Positions 14,922-24,588 of a stretch of DNA of 64,000 nt are shown here, piece by piece (within the stretch, counting starts at the first letter, position 1; the number at the start of each line of letters is the position of its first letter). Under the pieces are notes generated by a model. That model did not search any database, was not told where the DNA came from, and was given only the letters and a program-made list of their open reading frames with translations. Position numbers and translations under genes: made by a program. This stretch comes from Fontivita pretiosa (GTDB taxonomy: Bacteria; Planctomycetota; Phycisphaerae; Tepidisphaerales; Tepidisphaeraceae). Location: positions 1,860,001 through 1,924,000 of the forward strand of contig NZ_CP191258.1 in assembly GCF_050410795.1 (NCBI RefSeq), given 5' to 3'.

Positions 14922-15710
14922 CTAGCCGCCGGAGCGCTGCGGAGCATGCTCGGCGGGCTTGCGCATGATGAACAGATAGTTGAACCCCCGCAGGAAGAAG
15001 TTTCCTTCTTCGGCGGCCTTGCGGTAGTTGCCCATCTCCAGCGTCTTGTTGTGTCGCGTGACGGCGATGATGTCGACCGGCTCGAAGCCCACGCGGCGCA
15101 TCCGCTCGAACAGCTCAAAGCCGATCGGATAGAACCGCCCGGGATTGCCGTGAACGTAGCTGTCGCATACGTACACCCCCAGCACTCCGCCGGGTCTGAG
15201 AATGCGATGCGCCTCGGCAAAGGCCTGCTGCATCGCGTCGTAGTACCGCGGGTCGGACGCATCCAGCTTGCCGATGTCGCGGGGATCATCGCCATAGTGC
15301 AGATGAGTTCCGTATGGCGGGTCCATGAAGACCAGATCGACCTTGCCGCTCAACTCCGGCGGCAGTTTGCGGGCATCGACACGGAAGATGTCCTTGCGCG
15401 CCGGATGCACGTCATAGCCCAGCGCCCGACGCCCCAGGTCGCGCGCCACGTCCAGCGTCGTGCCGCTGCCGCAGAATGGATCGACCACCAGGTCTTTCGG
15501 TTTCGTGTAACGCTGGAGCAGGTTCCAGATGATGTAGCTGGGCGTGGCGCCCTTGTACCCCGGCCGGCCCTGGTGCGCCTCGCCGTAGTCCTGCGAAGGG
15601 TAATCCCAAAGCGTGGTGACCTGAACCCGCAGCGGCGGCTTGGCTCGCGTGGCGCGGGCGTCAGGACGTCGAGGGCGCAGTTGATGCTGTTGATGACGAT
15701 CCGGATGCAT
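14922..15710 (-). CDS. Site-specific DNA methyltransferase-like protein (N4/N6 type), orphan
   Basis: 262 residues. After a short Arg-rich start the conserved body begins VTTLWDYPSQDYG and contains TPSYIIWNLLQRY, then motif I DPFCGSGTTLDVARDLGRRA (SAM binding, about residues 77-96) and motif IV DPPYGTHLHYGDD (catalytic DPPY, about 131-143). Motif I precedes IV with no long target-recognition region. C-terminal Rossmann part: AHRILRPGGVLGVYVCDSYV. Such enzymes methylate exocyclic amino groups of A or C in DNA; some related proteins act on RNA. No restriction enzyme lies nearby, so it is an orphan enzyme with a possible regulatory role. Converges on the preceding operon across a terminator. Confidence 0.78.
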   Translation of the reverse strand: MHPDRHQQHQLRPRRPDARATRAKPPLRVQVTTLWDYPSQDYGEAHQGRPGYKGATPSYIIWNLLQRYTKPKDLVVDPFCGSGTTLDVARDLGRRALGYDVHPARKDIFRVDARKLPPELSGKVDLVFMDPPYGTHLHYGDDPRDIGKLDASDPRYYDAMQQAFAEAHRILRPGGVLGVYVCDSYVHGNPGRFYPIGFELFERMRRVGFEPVDIIAVTRHNKTLEMGNYRKAAEEGNFFLRGFNYLFIMRKPAEHAPQRSGG

Positions 15711-15768
15711 GGTTCGGCCACGGATTGTACACCCGCAGCCCGTGAACCGATCAGGCCGTGGCCGTTGC

Positions 15769-18700
15769 TCAGGGGAGAATCTCCTCAGCCAGCCCGGCTG
15801 CGGCAGGTATCCGCACTCTTATCGGCGGCGGCATCTCGATCGCCACCGGCGGCGGCAGGGATTGCTGCCAGCGGCTGGCCAGGATCAGCAGGTCGCGGGC
15901 ATCCACCCGCGTGTCGTAGTTGAAATCGCCATCGGTGAAGACTCGCCCGCCCTGCTGCCAGTTGGCCGTGAGGATGTCCATGTCGAGCCGATTGACGGCC
16001 CGATCGCGATTTGCGTCGGCGGCGAGGACGAAGAAGTCCAGCGTGCTCGACGACGTCGAGGTGTTGCCCGCCAGGTCGGTCACTGCGGCGCTGAACAGCG
16101 TCATGCGATAATTTCCGTCGGGCAGGATTCCCGCGGGAAACGTCAGCGTCGCCATCGCCGTCGTGGTGTTGTATTGCACGACCGTCGAGATTGGCTGGCC
16201 CGTTGTCAGGTTGACGACACCCAGATCGCTGCCGCTCAGCGTGTTGCCGATGTCCTCGGAGAAGACGAGCGAGATCGAGTGCCCGGTGAGGAAGTTGAAC
16301 GAGCTGCCCGAAAGCGAAGGCGCTATGTTGTCCACAATGACCGGGAATACCAGAGGGGCGCTGGCGTTGCCGGATGCATCGGTGGCGACGGCGGTGAACT
16401 CGTGCGCGCCATCCGGCAGGGATGTGCTCGTGTAATCGAACGTCCAGTTGCCCTGGTAATCGGCCTGGACCGAGCCGATCTGCCCGGCGCCGGCGCGGGC
16501 GAGCGTGACGATCGTGCCCGGTTCGGCGCGGCCGCGAAGCACGATCGTGCGGTCGGTGGTGATGCGATCCGTTGCGCTGGCGCCGCTGTCGTCGGAGATC
16601 GAGCTGATGATCGGCGGCGAGGGCACGGTGGTATCGATCTGAGTCACGGCACTTCCGATGGGGCTTTCGATGACGGCGCGGGCCAGGCGCGTGTTGTTCG
16701 TCGAGGTCAGCGCGATCCCCACGTAGACGGTCGGTGAGCTCATCGGAATCGTCGCCGAGCTGATGATCGACCAGGTGGATCCGTCTGACTGGTAGGCACG
16801 GAAGGTGCTTCCGGTGCGAACCAGGCGAAGAGAAACAGGTGGAGGGGTCGCGGCGCCGGGCGACTGCGTGGTCGAGCCCCCCGCCGTCGTGCGCGCCTGA
16901 AAGTAGGCGCCGGTGGTCGGAGTGAGGAACACGAAGGCGTTGGCGGCGTTGGCGGCGAGCGACTCGCGGATCATCAGCCCGGCCTTGGCCCACAGGTTCG
17001 TGTTCTCCAGCGAGCTGACCAGCGCGGTGATCTCCCCGTCGCCGGTCATTTCCCGGTAAATGAAGCGGAACTGATCGGACGTGCCGCCGATGTCCGCGCC
17101 GCTGGCCAGCACCGTGAACGCGCCGCCCCCCGCCGCGGAGTACCCCTGGGCGCCGCTGCCCGTGACGGGTCCGATGTCCAGGCTGCTCCACCCGCTCGGC
17201 AGCGGGACGCCCGAGGGCGTGGCGACCATGACCGGCGTGGCCGAAACGCTGTCGCTGTAGCCGTTGAAGGCAATGACGCGGTAGTAGTATTCCTCCAGCG
17301 GCACAACGCCGGTGTCGATGTAGCTGGTTGTGTTGGCGGGCACCGTGTCGTAGGGCACAAACGTGGTCCCGTCACTGGAGCGCTCGATGCGATAGCCGCT
17401 CTCGCCGGGCAGGTCGTTCCAGACGATGCGCACGGAGTCGGGCCGAGCCTCGGTCACTGCGACGCCGCTGACCGCCGAAAGCCGCGTGCTGCCGACGACC
17501 GTGGCGGCCACGCCATCACCCTGCGCGCTCAGCGGCACGATGCGGAAGTAGTAGACGGTTCCGATCGCCAGCACCCCACTGACGTATGCGGGCACGTTGA
17601 CGCCCAGCGTCGCGACCGTCGTGAAGCTCACGTTGTCGGTGGATCGTTCGATGCGATACCCCGTCTCGCCGTCCACATCCCGCCAGGTGAGCATGAGCTG
17701 CACGCTGTTGGGCGAGATGACGCGCAGGCTGGTGGGCGCGGCGGGGCGATTGACGGCACTGACGACGCCGGACGGCACAGAGCGTGTCGCCCCGCTCAGG
17801 GCCGATACGCGATAGAAATAACGCAACGAGCCGGGCAGGCTTGAATCCGCGTAGCTGGTCAGTCCCGCGGAGGTGGTGGCGATCTGGGCGAATGTCACGC
17901 CGTCGCTGGATCGCTCGATGGCATATCCGCTTTCGCCGGCGATGTCGTTCCACGACAGGCTCAGTCCCGTGCCGCTGGTCGCCGGCGCGACGCTCAATCC
18001 GCCGGGCGCGGGAAGCGCGTTGTAGCTGGGAGTCGTGATCGCGATGTTGCCGCTGATGCTGACGTTGGCGAAGCGCGCCGTCGTGGTGAGGCTGGTGTCG
18101 CGGCTGCTTACCGCCAGCCCCACGTAGACCGTCGTGCCCATCGAGATGCTGAGCGAAGATCCGGCCGTCCAGGAGATGCCGTCGGCGGAGAAGGACGTGG
18201 TAAAGGTGGATCCGCTGCGCGCGAGCCGCAGCCAGTACGGTGCGCCCGCCGCCGCCTGCGTGCTGCTGCTCGTGCTGCTGCCGGCGCTGGTGCGACGGAG
18301 GAACTGGATGCCCGCGGTCGGAGTCACGGCCAGCATGGCATGCCGCGCGTTGGCGGTGAGCGAGTCGCGGATCATCACGCCCGCCTTGGCGCTGCCGTTG
18401 GTATTGGTCAGCGACAGAACCTGCGCCGTGATCGTGGTGTCGCCGTTGATCGGCACGTAGCTGAAGCGGAACTGGTCGGAGCTTGAGCCGATGTCAGCGC
18501 CGCTGGCCACGATCGAGTACGTGCCGCTGGCTGCGTCGAAGGCGGCGCTGCCACCGATGGTCCCGATCGTGCCGATGTCCAGCGAGCTCCAGTGCTGCGG
18601 CAGCGGAGAGACCGAGAAGTTGTATTGCCCGACATCACCGTAGTTGCCGTGGCTGGAGAGCAGCGCGTAATACGTTCCGGCCGAGAGCGTCAGCGTGAAC

Positions 18701-19824
18701 TGCTGGTCGTTGGTTGTTGCGTCCTTCATCGCCAGCAGGTTGCCGGCGGCGTCGTAGACGGCGAGCTTCAGATCGACCCCGGAAGGACCTTCGGGCACAG
18801 CGCTGAGGCTGAGCGAGGCGGCGCCGTCGGAGACGAACGAAAACGCATCGACATCGCTGAGCCGCTCGATCACGCCCGTCACCCGCTGCGTGCCATCGAC
18901 GACAGGCATTGGCGTTGCCGAGGCGATCGTTCCGCCGAAATCGTCGGCGCGGAATCCGTCGCCGCCGGAGTAGAAGCGGATGCGGTTGGCGATGATCGCC
19001 AGATCGTCCTGGATGGTCGTGACCGACTGGCTGGAGTGTCCGATGAACCACTTGTGGACCTGCTGGGCGTAATCGACACCCATGATCGGCCCGTGCAGCG
19101 AGTCGTAGCCGCTGGAGTACTCATTGACCTTCACGCCCATCGCGTCGTAGTCGGACTGATGCCACAGTCCGAAGTTGTGTCCGATCTCGTGGGCGATGCC
19201 GCTGACGCGCGTCCGCGCGTGGCCGGAATTGTTGAACGATTCGGGCCGGAAGTTCGGAAAGACGTTCACGTAGCTGTAGCCGTTGCTGATGTTGTTCCCG
19301 ATGGCGCCCCAGGCGAACGGTACGGACGTCGGCTGCACCGTCGTCACGTTCGTTTCGAACATTGCGTAGTAGATCGACATCTGCCGCCAGGCTTTGGTGA
19401 TGTTGGCGGCCTCGGTGGCGTTGAAGGTGGCCGGATCGCCGTCTTCGTCGTAGGGCTGAGTGCCGGTGGAGCTGTCGCCGTCGAAATCGAGGTAGATCGC
19501 GGTGGGCGCGCCGGGACGGCTGTTGAGCTGAGGCAATCCCGGTGGCGGCGGCGCCGGTGGCGAATTGAGCAGCTCCGGCGAAGGCTGCTGGAATCCGCTG
19601 CCCCTGATCCGCACGCGCATGTCGCTGGCGTTCGGGTTGGCCGGGTCGTACACCCCCGCCACGACGTAGCCAGGACATAGAAGCTGGCGGGGTTCGAGCA
19701 ACTCGAGGATGGCGCAACGGGTCGGTCTCGCCGCAACCGGTTCCCGTCGCGCACGTGCGCTGCCCGCCGCTGGCCGCATAGTCCCTCGCCGCTTGCCCCG
19801 GAGATGCCCACCTGCTGGCGCCAC
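15769..19824 (-). CDS. Large exported metzincin-type metalloprotease with FN3, sandwich and dockerin domains
   Basis: 1351 residues. The N terminus holds the LEPR-XLL motif (LELLEPRQLL, residues 41-49). The zinc site HEIGHNFGLWH (212-222) is the full HExxHxxGxxH metzincin signature. Then follow: a PPC-like beta domain (about 300-400), a DUF1349-type sandwich (about 405-580, AGVMIRDSLTANARHAML), three FN3-like repeats (about 600-880, each with a GYRIERSxD-type strand), a second DUF1349-type sandwich (about 885-1085, AGLMIRESLAANAANAFV), a Big/Ig-like unit (RGRAEPGTIVTLARAG) and a C-terminal dockerin pair (ADANRDRAVNRLDMDIL, GDFNYDTRVDARDLLIL). It is likely secreted and surface-bound, degrading protein or glycoprotein. 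A second ATG lies at 19779. Substrate unknown. Confidence 0.88.
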   Translation of the reverse strand: MAPAGGHLRGKRRGTMRPAAGSARARREPVAARPTRCAILELLEPRQLLCPGYVVAGVYDPANPNASDMRVRIRGSGFQQPSPELLNSPPAPPPPGLPQLNSRPGAPTAIYLDFDGDSSTGTQPYDEDGDPATFNATEAANITKAWRQMSIYYAMFETNVTTVQPTSVPFAWGAIGNNISNGYSYVNVFPNFRPESFNNSGHARTRVSGIAHEIGHNFGLWHQSDYDAMGVKVNEYSSGYDSLHGPIMGVDYAQQVHKWFIGHSSQSVTTIQDDLAIIANRIRFYSGGDGFRADDFGGTIASATPMPVVDGTQRVTGVIERLSDVDAFSFVSDGAASLSLSAVPEGPSGVDLKLAVYDAAGNLLAMKDATTNDQQFTLTLSAGTYYALLSSHGNYGDVGQYNFSVSPLPQHWSSLDIGTIGTIGGSAAFDAASGTYSIVASGADIGSSSDQFRFSYVPINGDTTITAQVLSLTNTNGSAKAGVMIRDSLTANARHAMLAVTPTAGIQFLRRTSAGSSTSSSTQAAAGAPYWLRLARSGSTFTTSFSADGISWTAGSSLSISMGTTVYVGLAVSSRDTSLTTTARFANVSISGNIAITTPSYNALPAPGGLSVAPATSGTGLSLSWNDIAGESGYAIERSSDGVTFAQIATTSAGLTSYADSSLPGSLRYFYRVSALSGATRSVPSGVVSAVNRPAAPTSLRVISPNSVQLMLTWRDVDGETGYRIERSTDNVSFTTVATLGVNVPAYVSGVLAIGTVYYFRIVPLSAQGDGVAATVVGSTRLSAVSGVAVTEARPDSVRIVWNDLPGESGYRIERSSDGTTFVPYDTVPANTTSYIDTGVVPLEEYYYRVIAFNGYSDSVSATPVMVATPSGVPLPSGWSSLDIGPVTGSGAQGYSAAGGGAFTVLASGADIGGTSDQFRFIYREMTGDGEITALVSSLENTNLWAKAGLMIRESLAANAANAFVFLTPTTGAYFQARTTAGGSTTQSPGAATPPPVSLRLVRTGSTFRAYQSDGSTWSIISSATIPMSSPTVYVGIALTSTNNTRLARAVIESPIGSAVTQIDTTVPSPPIISSISDDSGASATDRITTDRTIVLRGRAEPGTIVTLARAGAGQIGSVQADYQGNWTFDYTSTSLPDGAHEFTAVATDASGNASAPLVFPVIVDNIAPSLSGSSFNFLTGHSISLVFSEDIGNTLSGSDLGVVNLTTGQPISTVVQYNTTTAMATLTFPAGILPDGNYRMTLFSAAVTDLAGNTSTSSSTLDFFVLAADANRDRAVNRLDMDILTANWQQGGRVFTDGDFNYDTRVDARDLLILASRWQQSLPPPVAIEMPPPIRVRIPAAAGLAEEILP

Positions 19825-20088
19825 TCCAGCCCAGGCGCAGGTGGCACTGTAACCGGCGGCGTGAGGTGGATCAACGCGAATCTGCAGCGGGTGCCGCTGT
19901 TGATTCAGCGGAACTGACCCAGACTCTCCAGATTGTCACCAGGCCGGCAACCAAATCTGCGCCCCGAGTCCTTTTTTCATTGTCCCTGAGTACCCGGTCG
20001 GGTAGATTTGCGCACCGAGGAGCTTTATCCCGCCGTGAGGGGAGGGATGCATGGTTCCCCGGTAGTAGTCGTTTTTTGGGCCAGACCA

Positions 20089-21114
20089 ATGCATCGAATC
20101 CATCTTGCAGCGTCAATCGTGGGCGTGTGGTTTTTGTGCGCGATCTTCGCGATGCAGCCGGCAGGGGGTGGAGCGTTCTCCAGCTTCCACATCGGCAACA
20201 GCCTGACAGTAGATTCCAAACCCGAATCGCTGTCGCCGATGTTGAGCTGGGCGCGGGCCGACACCGCCAGCGTGGATATGCACGTTCGGGGCGGCGCGAC
20301 GCTGGATTACATCTGGAACAATCCAACCGATCGATCGCTGAGCGGACATTTCGCCGGTCCCTGGCCTGATGCGCTGCGAAACTACACGTGGGATGCGGTC
20401 ACACTCCAGCCATTCAATAAACCGATCGCCGGTCCCGATGGCGACGCCCAGCGCATCGTGGACTTCATGAACTACATGAAGACCGCCAACCCCGCCAACG
20501 CGCAGGCGCAGGTCTACATCCTGGCGCGCTGGCCGGAGACGGGCTGGTTTTCGCCGACCTACAGCGACACCTGGTCGCGCACGTACACGGGCGCGCCGGG
20601 TGAGGATGTGGCCCTGACGGCGACGGCGAGCTTTTTCGATCAGCTTCTGAGAGCGGTGCGGGCATCGCAGCCGCAGGACATGAAGCCCGTGCTGCTGATT
20701 CCTGCCGGACACGTCATCGCCGAGATCGACCGCCGCGCCCGCGCCGGACAACTCGGGAGCCTGACCAACATCGCCGCCCTGTATCGTGATTACATCCATC
20801 TGGGCGAAGTGGGCAGCTTCGTGACCGCCACGACGATGTACGCCACCTTCTTCGGCCAGGATCCGACCGGTATGCCGGTCCCATCGGAGTATTTTCCCAA
20901 CGTCAGCGCCAATCTGGATCCGGCGCTGGTCCGTGGGCTTCAGGAAACGATCTGGTCGGTGGTCAGCTCCATGCCCGAGGCGACGGGTGTGCCCGAGCCG
21001 GCGGGGCTGGTGGCGGCGGTGCTGCTGCTGGGGCTGGCGGGGCGACTCACCGCAAGATCAATTCATGGGCGCGTGCCCGTTTCTTCGGGACTGGGCAAAC
21101 AAGCGCGCGGCTGA
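20089..21114 (+). CDS. SGNH/GDSL-hydrolase-like exported protein with PEP-CTERM tail
   Basis: 341 residues from ATG 20089, chosen because it gives a proper leader (MHRIHLAASIVGVWFLCAIFA). In-frame TTG 20008 and ATG 20047 lie upstream, and the latter has a G-rich stretch directly against it. FHIGNSLT carries the block I serine (Ser38), and RDYIHLGEVG carries the late Asp234-x-x-His237 pair, so a full SGNH triad is visible. The C terminus is a PEP-CTERM signal (VPEPAGLVAAVLLLGLAGRL, then Arg), recognised by an exosortase. An esterase or deacetylase acting on a surface glycan is the likely role; the family in planctomycetes is mostly uncharacterised. A short Arg/Lys-containing tail of about 20 residues follows the membrane segment. 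Confidence 0.72.
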   Translation: MHRIHLAASIVGVWFLCAIFAMQPAGGGAFSSFHIGNSLTVDSKPESLSPMLSWARADTASVDMHVRGGATLDYIWNNPTDRSLSGHFAGPWPDALRNYTWDAVTLQPFNKPIAGPDGDAQRIVDFMNYMKTANPANAQAQVYILARWPETGWFSPTYSDTWSRTYTGAPGEDVALTATASFFDQLLRAVRASQPQDMKPVLLIPAGHVIAEIDRRARAGQLGSLTNIAALYRDYIHLGEVGSFVTATTMYATFFGQDPTGMPVPSEYFPNVSANLDPALVRGLQETIWSVVSSMPEATGVPEPAGLVAAVLLLGLAGRLTARSIHGRVPVSSGLGKQARG

Positions 21115-21395
21115 GCCTCTGGCCGGTCCTCCAGGGATCCTGCCCGAGCATGTCACGGTCCTCCCGCAACGGCGATGATGTCACGGGCGTCCCCAGCGAG
21201 CGGCGATCACAGGCGCGGGGAGGCCGCGACACAGACTCGCTGGCCTGCTTCCGGCTCGATTCGTGCAAACCAATTTATCGATAATCCTGAGTTTCAGTTG
21301 ACAAAACAATCATTTAAAGATAGGTGTAGAGGCAGACGTACCGTTGCTGCCGTCGCTTTCCGCTTGCCGGGCTTGCCAGGCCCAGGGAGGCGCTC

Positions 21396-22220
21396 GTGTC
21401 AGTCGATCGCTGCTTCACATCGTCGCTCCGCCGCATTGCCCGGCCAGGCTTTACACTCGTTGAGCTGCTGGTCGTCATTGGCATCATCGCATTGCTGATC
21501 TCGATCCTGCTGCCGACGCTCGGACGCGCGCGCCTGGCCGCTCAACGAACCGTCTGCCTCAGCAACATGCAGCAGATGGCCCAGGCCATCTACATCTACG
21601 GTGCACAGTTTAAAGGCGCCGTCCCGCCTTCCGATCCCAAGGGCAACGCCGGCACCAGCTATACCGTCTGGCGACACCCCAACACCGCTCCGGCCGGGTA
21701 TATCCAGCAATACACTGCCGAAGGCTGGGTCGGTCCGGGCTATCTGTTCTACACCCGCATCCTGAAAGATCCCAAGACGTTCTACTGCCCGTCGATGCCC
21801 ATCGAGGGGTTTACCTACCGGCCATGGGAATGGGAAAACCCCGGCTCGTATCGCTTCATGGGTTACCTCTACCGAATCTTCGGGGAAGCCGAAGGCCCGG
21901 CGGTGGTCTATCAGGCACTGGCCGAAGTCAAACAATTCAGGTTCGGAAAGATGAAGAACCGCGCCCTGGTCAAGGACATCCAGGTGCTTGGCTGGGGCAA
22001 GGGGCTGGCCTGGCCACACCGAAACCCCTGGGGCGTGAATGTTGCGTATTCAGACGGACACGCCGAGTTCGTCCAGCTCAACAAGAGCGATTTTGATGCG
22101 GCATTCCGACATGCAACCAAGCCGGATTCCGGCGTGGTCAATGCCACGCATTATGCCGTGGTGCTGTTCAAGGCGCTGGACAACAAAGACTTCACGGAGC
22201 TGAGAAAGACCTTCAAGTGA
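21396..22220 (+). CDS. Pseudopilin-like protein with prepilin leader (H-Xn-DG type)
   Basis: 274 residues from GTG 21396, which follows AGGGAGG by 5 bases. The type IV prepilin signal is RPGFTLVELLVVIGIIALLI: Gly before the cleavage site, Phe next and Glu at +5. The globular part has the planctomycete pattern: AAQRTVCLSNMQQMAQAIYI, a middle with Cys (TFYCPSMP) and the late signature HRNPWGVNVAYSDGHAEFV, with 11 residues between His and DG. Such proteins are exported by the type II secretion/pilus machinery and are very numerous in planctomycetes; the role is unclear. Here it is followed by a small membrane protein 13 bases on and then a beta-helix protein, so a three-gene unit is likely. Confidence 0.85.
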   Translation: MSVDRCFTSSLRRIARPGFTLVELLVVIGIIALLISILLPTLGRARLAAQRTVCLSNMQQMAQAIYIYGAQFKGAVPPSDPKGNAGTSYTVWRHPNTAPAGYIQQYTAEGWVGPGYLFYTRILKDPKTFYCPSMPIEGFTYRPWEWENPGSYRFMGYLYRIFGEAEGPAVVYQALAEVKQFRFGKMKNRALVKDIQVLGWGKGLAWPHRNPWGVNVAYSDGHAEFVQLNKSDFDAAFRHATKPDSGVVNATHYAVVLFKALDNKDFTELRKTFK

Positions 22221-22233
22221 TCCGGGAGAATTG

Positions 22234-22740
22234 GTGAGCCTTCGTCAGTCGTTGAATCAGAATCCCAAGCTCGCGGTTGCAGTCGCCGCAAGCGGCATCC
22301 TGGTCGCCATCCTCGCTGCACTATGGGCGTTGTCACCGGGGAACGGCGTGGCCACCGCCTCCGCCGCCCAGCCGGGGCAGGTCTTCTTCTCCAGTGATGA
22401 CGGCAAAACGTACTTCGCCGACGATCCGTCCAAAATCCCTCCGTTCGAGAAAGACGGCAAACAGGTCTATCGCGCCTACGTCTTCAAGGCCGCTGACGGC
22501 AAGCCGTTCGTCTCATACCTGGCACGCTATACGCCGGAAGTAAGACAACAGCTCCAGGCCATCTACGCGCGTCCGCCCGAACAGCGCAATCCAATGGTCA
22601 TCGCCCAGCTCGAACTGGATGGTCTGGAGGTCAAGGCGCCCGGCCAAAGCGAGTGGATGAGTCGCTCCGACCCCCGCGCCACGGAGCTGACCATGCCCCG
22701 CTTACCCGACGGCTCCTACGCCGAGCCGCTCGTGCCCTGA
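22234..22740 (+). CDS. Small single-pass membrane protein found beside pseudopilins, function unknown
   Basis: 168 residues from GTG 22234, with GGGAGA just upstream; TTG 22231 is an alternative. One N-terminal membrane helix (LAVAVAASGILVAILAALWAL, about residues 13-33), then a soluble part: GQVFFSSDDGKTYFADDPSK, GKQVYRAYVFKAADGKPFV and YLARYTPEVRQQLQAIYARP. I recall similar short proteins next to pseudopilin genes in planctomycetes but no function. It sits 13 bases after the pseudopilin and 14 bases before the beta-helix gene. Probably an exported partner of one of them. Confidence 0.65.
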   Translation: MSLRQSLNQNPKLAVAVAASGILVAILAALWALSPGNGVATASAAQPGQVFFSSDDGKTYFADDPSKIPPFEKDGKQVYRAYVFKAADGKPFVSYLARYTPEVRQQLQAIYARPPEQRNPMVIAQLELDGLEVKAPGQSEWMSRSDPRATELTMPRLPDGSYAEPLVP

Positions 22741-22754
22741 AGCAGGAGGAACTC

Positions 22755-24488
22755 GTGAAAAGTGACTCGATCCGCGTCCGCTCAGCCACAGACCGCACCC
22801 GTCTTCTTCTTACGATTGCTCTGGCGTTGTTGATCATGGCGACAGCGGCGCGCGCCGACATGCCACTGCTCGACACGCTCGCCGACGCCCGATCCATCGG
22901 ACCCAGGACCGAGCCTGTCGATCCGGCCTCCTATCAGAGGATCGTCTACGTCTCCAGCACAGCGCAGGCCGCCGGCGCCGACGGCAGCAGGCAGCGCCCA
23001 TTCGCCAGCGTCCAGGCGGCGATCGACGCCTGCAAAGACGCCGCCGCCTCCTCCCGGTGTGCAGTCCTGGTCGCCTCGGGCAAGTACTCGCCAGCCACCA
23101 TTCAAATGCGCGAGTTTGTGGATCTGTTCGGCGGATTCGACGACCGCTGGCAGCGCGACATCGCCGCCAACCTCACCGTGCTGGACGCTGCCGGCGCCGG
23201 ACCCGTTGTCCGCGCTGCCAATCACGCACGCCTCGACGGCTTCGTGATCACCGGCGGGCGCAACAAGGGCGCCGGCGGCGGGATCGTCGCCGATCACGTC
23301 TCGCCAATCATCAGCAACAACATCATCCGGGCAAACACCACCGTCGAGCCCGACGACTTCCGCCGCGACATGATCCACCAGCAGGGACACGACGGCGGAG
23401 GAATCGCGCTGCTGGCCGAATGCGTCGCCGAGGTCCGCAACAACCTCATCTGCCAGAACACGACGGGCATCGGCAACGGCGGCGGAATCTTCATCTGGAA
23501 TGACTCGCGACCGAAGATCATCGCCAATGTGATCATCGACAACCACACCGGCCTGGCGGGCAGGCAGGGAAAGGAAGGCTCGCGAAGCTCCAACGGCGGA
23601 GCCATCGCCGTCAGCTACAACTGCGCCCCGCAGATCACCGGCAATCTCATCGCGATGAACAGCGTCGCCGACAACAGCGACGGCGGCGGCATCTACCTGG
23701 AGTACGACGCCCACGCCGTCATCCGCGGCAACTGGATCGTGGGCAACTCCGCGGCCGACGACGGCGGAGGAATGTACGTCATGAAAAACTCCCAGCCGCT
23801 GCTGGAGCGAAACGTGCTCGCCGGCAACCGCAACAGCTCCGGCGGATCAGGCGCGATCCGCCTGAGTAAGGAGGGCCGGCTCCGCGCCGTCAACAACCTG
23901 ATCGTCTGCAACAAAACGGGCATGGATGCGGTGCACAGTTGGATGATCCTGGAGCGGAACACCTTCGTGGACTGCATGACCTGCGCGTTCGTGTACGAAA
24001 ACGCCTTGCAGCACATGGCCCCGCCGATCGTGTCCAACAACATCTTCGCCGGACAGATGCAGGTGCCGGCGGTGCTCAAGCCCGGCCCGGTGTCGCCGCG
24101 GATGGAAGGCAACGTGGTCTGCGGCCAGGCCAGCAGTCAGCCCGGCGCCAACAGCCTCGCCGCCGACCTGCGGTTCATCGACGACCAGGTCATCGCGCCG
24201 ATCGTTGGCCGCTCCGTGGATCAGGCAAAGTGTCTGACGGTTCTGACGCTTGGCGAGGTCGATGCCCGCGTGCAGCCCGGCTCGCTGGTCGGGCGTGTGA
24301 TCAATGTCGGGCAGCAGTGGAGCGTGATTCGCGAGCATCGCCGCCCCGCCGCCGATGGCGCGGCGCACGAATTGATCGTCTGGGGCAACCTCACCGACGC
24401 CACCAGTGAATGCCGCGTGCTGGGCACGTACCAGTTGCCGCCGTCGTCGGCCTACCGCGACAAAGGCGCCTACGCTATTTCCGACTGA
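22755..24488 (+). CDS. Exported right-handed parallel beta-helix protein
   Basis: 577 residues from GTG 22755, directly preceded by AGGAGGA; a reading from 22653 would overlap the upstream gene and put Arg-rich residues before the leader. Leader MKSDSIRVRSATDRTRLLLT followed by IALALLIMATAARA. The body has at least seven turns of a beta-helix: repeated NNxI or GNxI units (ISNNIIRANTT, VRNNLICQNTT, IIANVIIDNHTG, ITGNLIAMNSV, IRGNWIVGNSA, LERNVLAGNRN). The region QRPFASVQAAIDACKD is the usual entry of DUF1565-like helices. Such folds include pectate lyases, polysaccharide epimerases and adhesins. No catalytic site can be named. Probably periplasmic or on the surface. Confidence 0.8.
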   Translation: MKSDSIRVRSATDRTRLLLTIALALLIMATAARADMPLLDTLADARSIGPRTEPVDPASYQRIVYVSSTAQAAGADGSRQRPFASVQAAIDACKDAAASSRCAVLVASGKYSPATIQMREFVDLFGGFDDRWQRDIAANLTVLDAAGAGPVVRAANHARLDGFVITGGRNKGAGGGIVADHVSPIISNNIIRANTTVEPDDFRRDMIHQQGHDGGGIALLAECVAEVRNNLICQNTTGIGNGGGIFIWNDSRPKIIANVIIDNHTGLAGRQGKEGSRSSNGGAIAVSYNCAPQITGNLIAMNSVADNSDGGGIYLEYDAHAVIRGNWIVGNSAADDGGGMYVMKNSQPLLERNVLAGNRNSSGGSGAIRLSKEGRLRAVNNLIVCNKTGMDAVHSWMILERNTFVDCMTCAFVYENALQHMAPPIVSNNIFAGQMQVPAVLKPGPVSPRMEGNVVCGQASSQPGANSLAADLRFIDDQVIAPIVGRSVDQAKCLTVLTLGEVDARVQPGSLVGRVINVGQQWSVIREHRRPAADGAAHELIVWGNLTDATSECRVLGTYQLPPSSAYRDKGAYAISD

Positions 24489-24556
24489 GCAGTCGATTAT
24501 CAACAAACTGGATCGATTATCTAAGATTTTTCTGGACGTCCGCTTCCGCGATTTGA

Positions 24557-24588
24557 TATAGTCAATCACTCACTTCAGTGGTGTGACT
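24557..24588 (+). promoter_or_regulatory. Candidate -10 element with overlapping inverted repeat
   Basis: TATAGT (24557-24562) matches the sigma70 -10 at five of six positions; no good -35 is seen. It overlaps an inverted repeat AGTCA-AT-CACT ... AGTG-GTG-TGACT (24560-24588) that could bind a regulator. About 175 bases before the PEP-CTERM gene start. Weak evidence. Confidence 0.25.

Noticed and set aside
19981..20088. G-rich leader before the SGNH gene considered as a riboswitch
   Set aside because: It has a small GGGGA/TCCCC hairpin but no match to a riboswitch core that I know.
21298..21326. TTGACA in an AT-rich stretch before the pseudopilin gene
   Set aside because: No acceptable -10 at 16-18 bases (TAGGTG at 17). 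The AT-rich leader may hold a promoter but I cannot place it.
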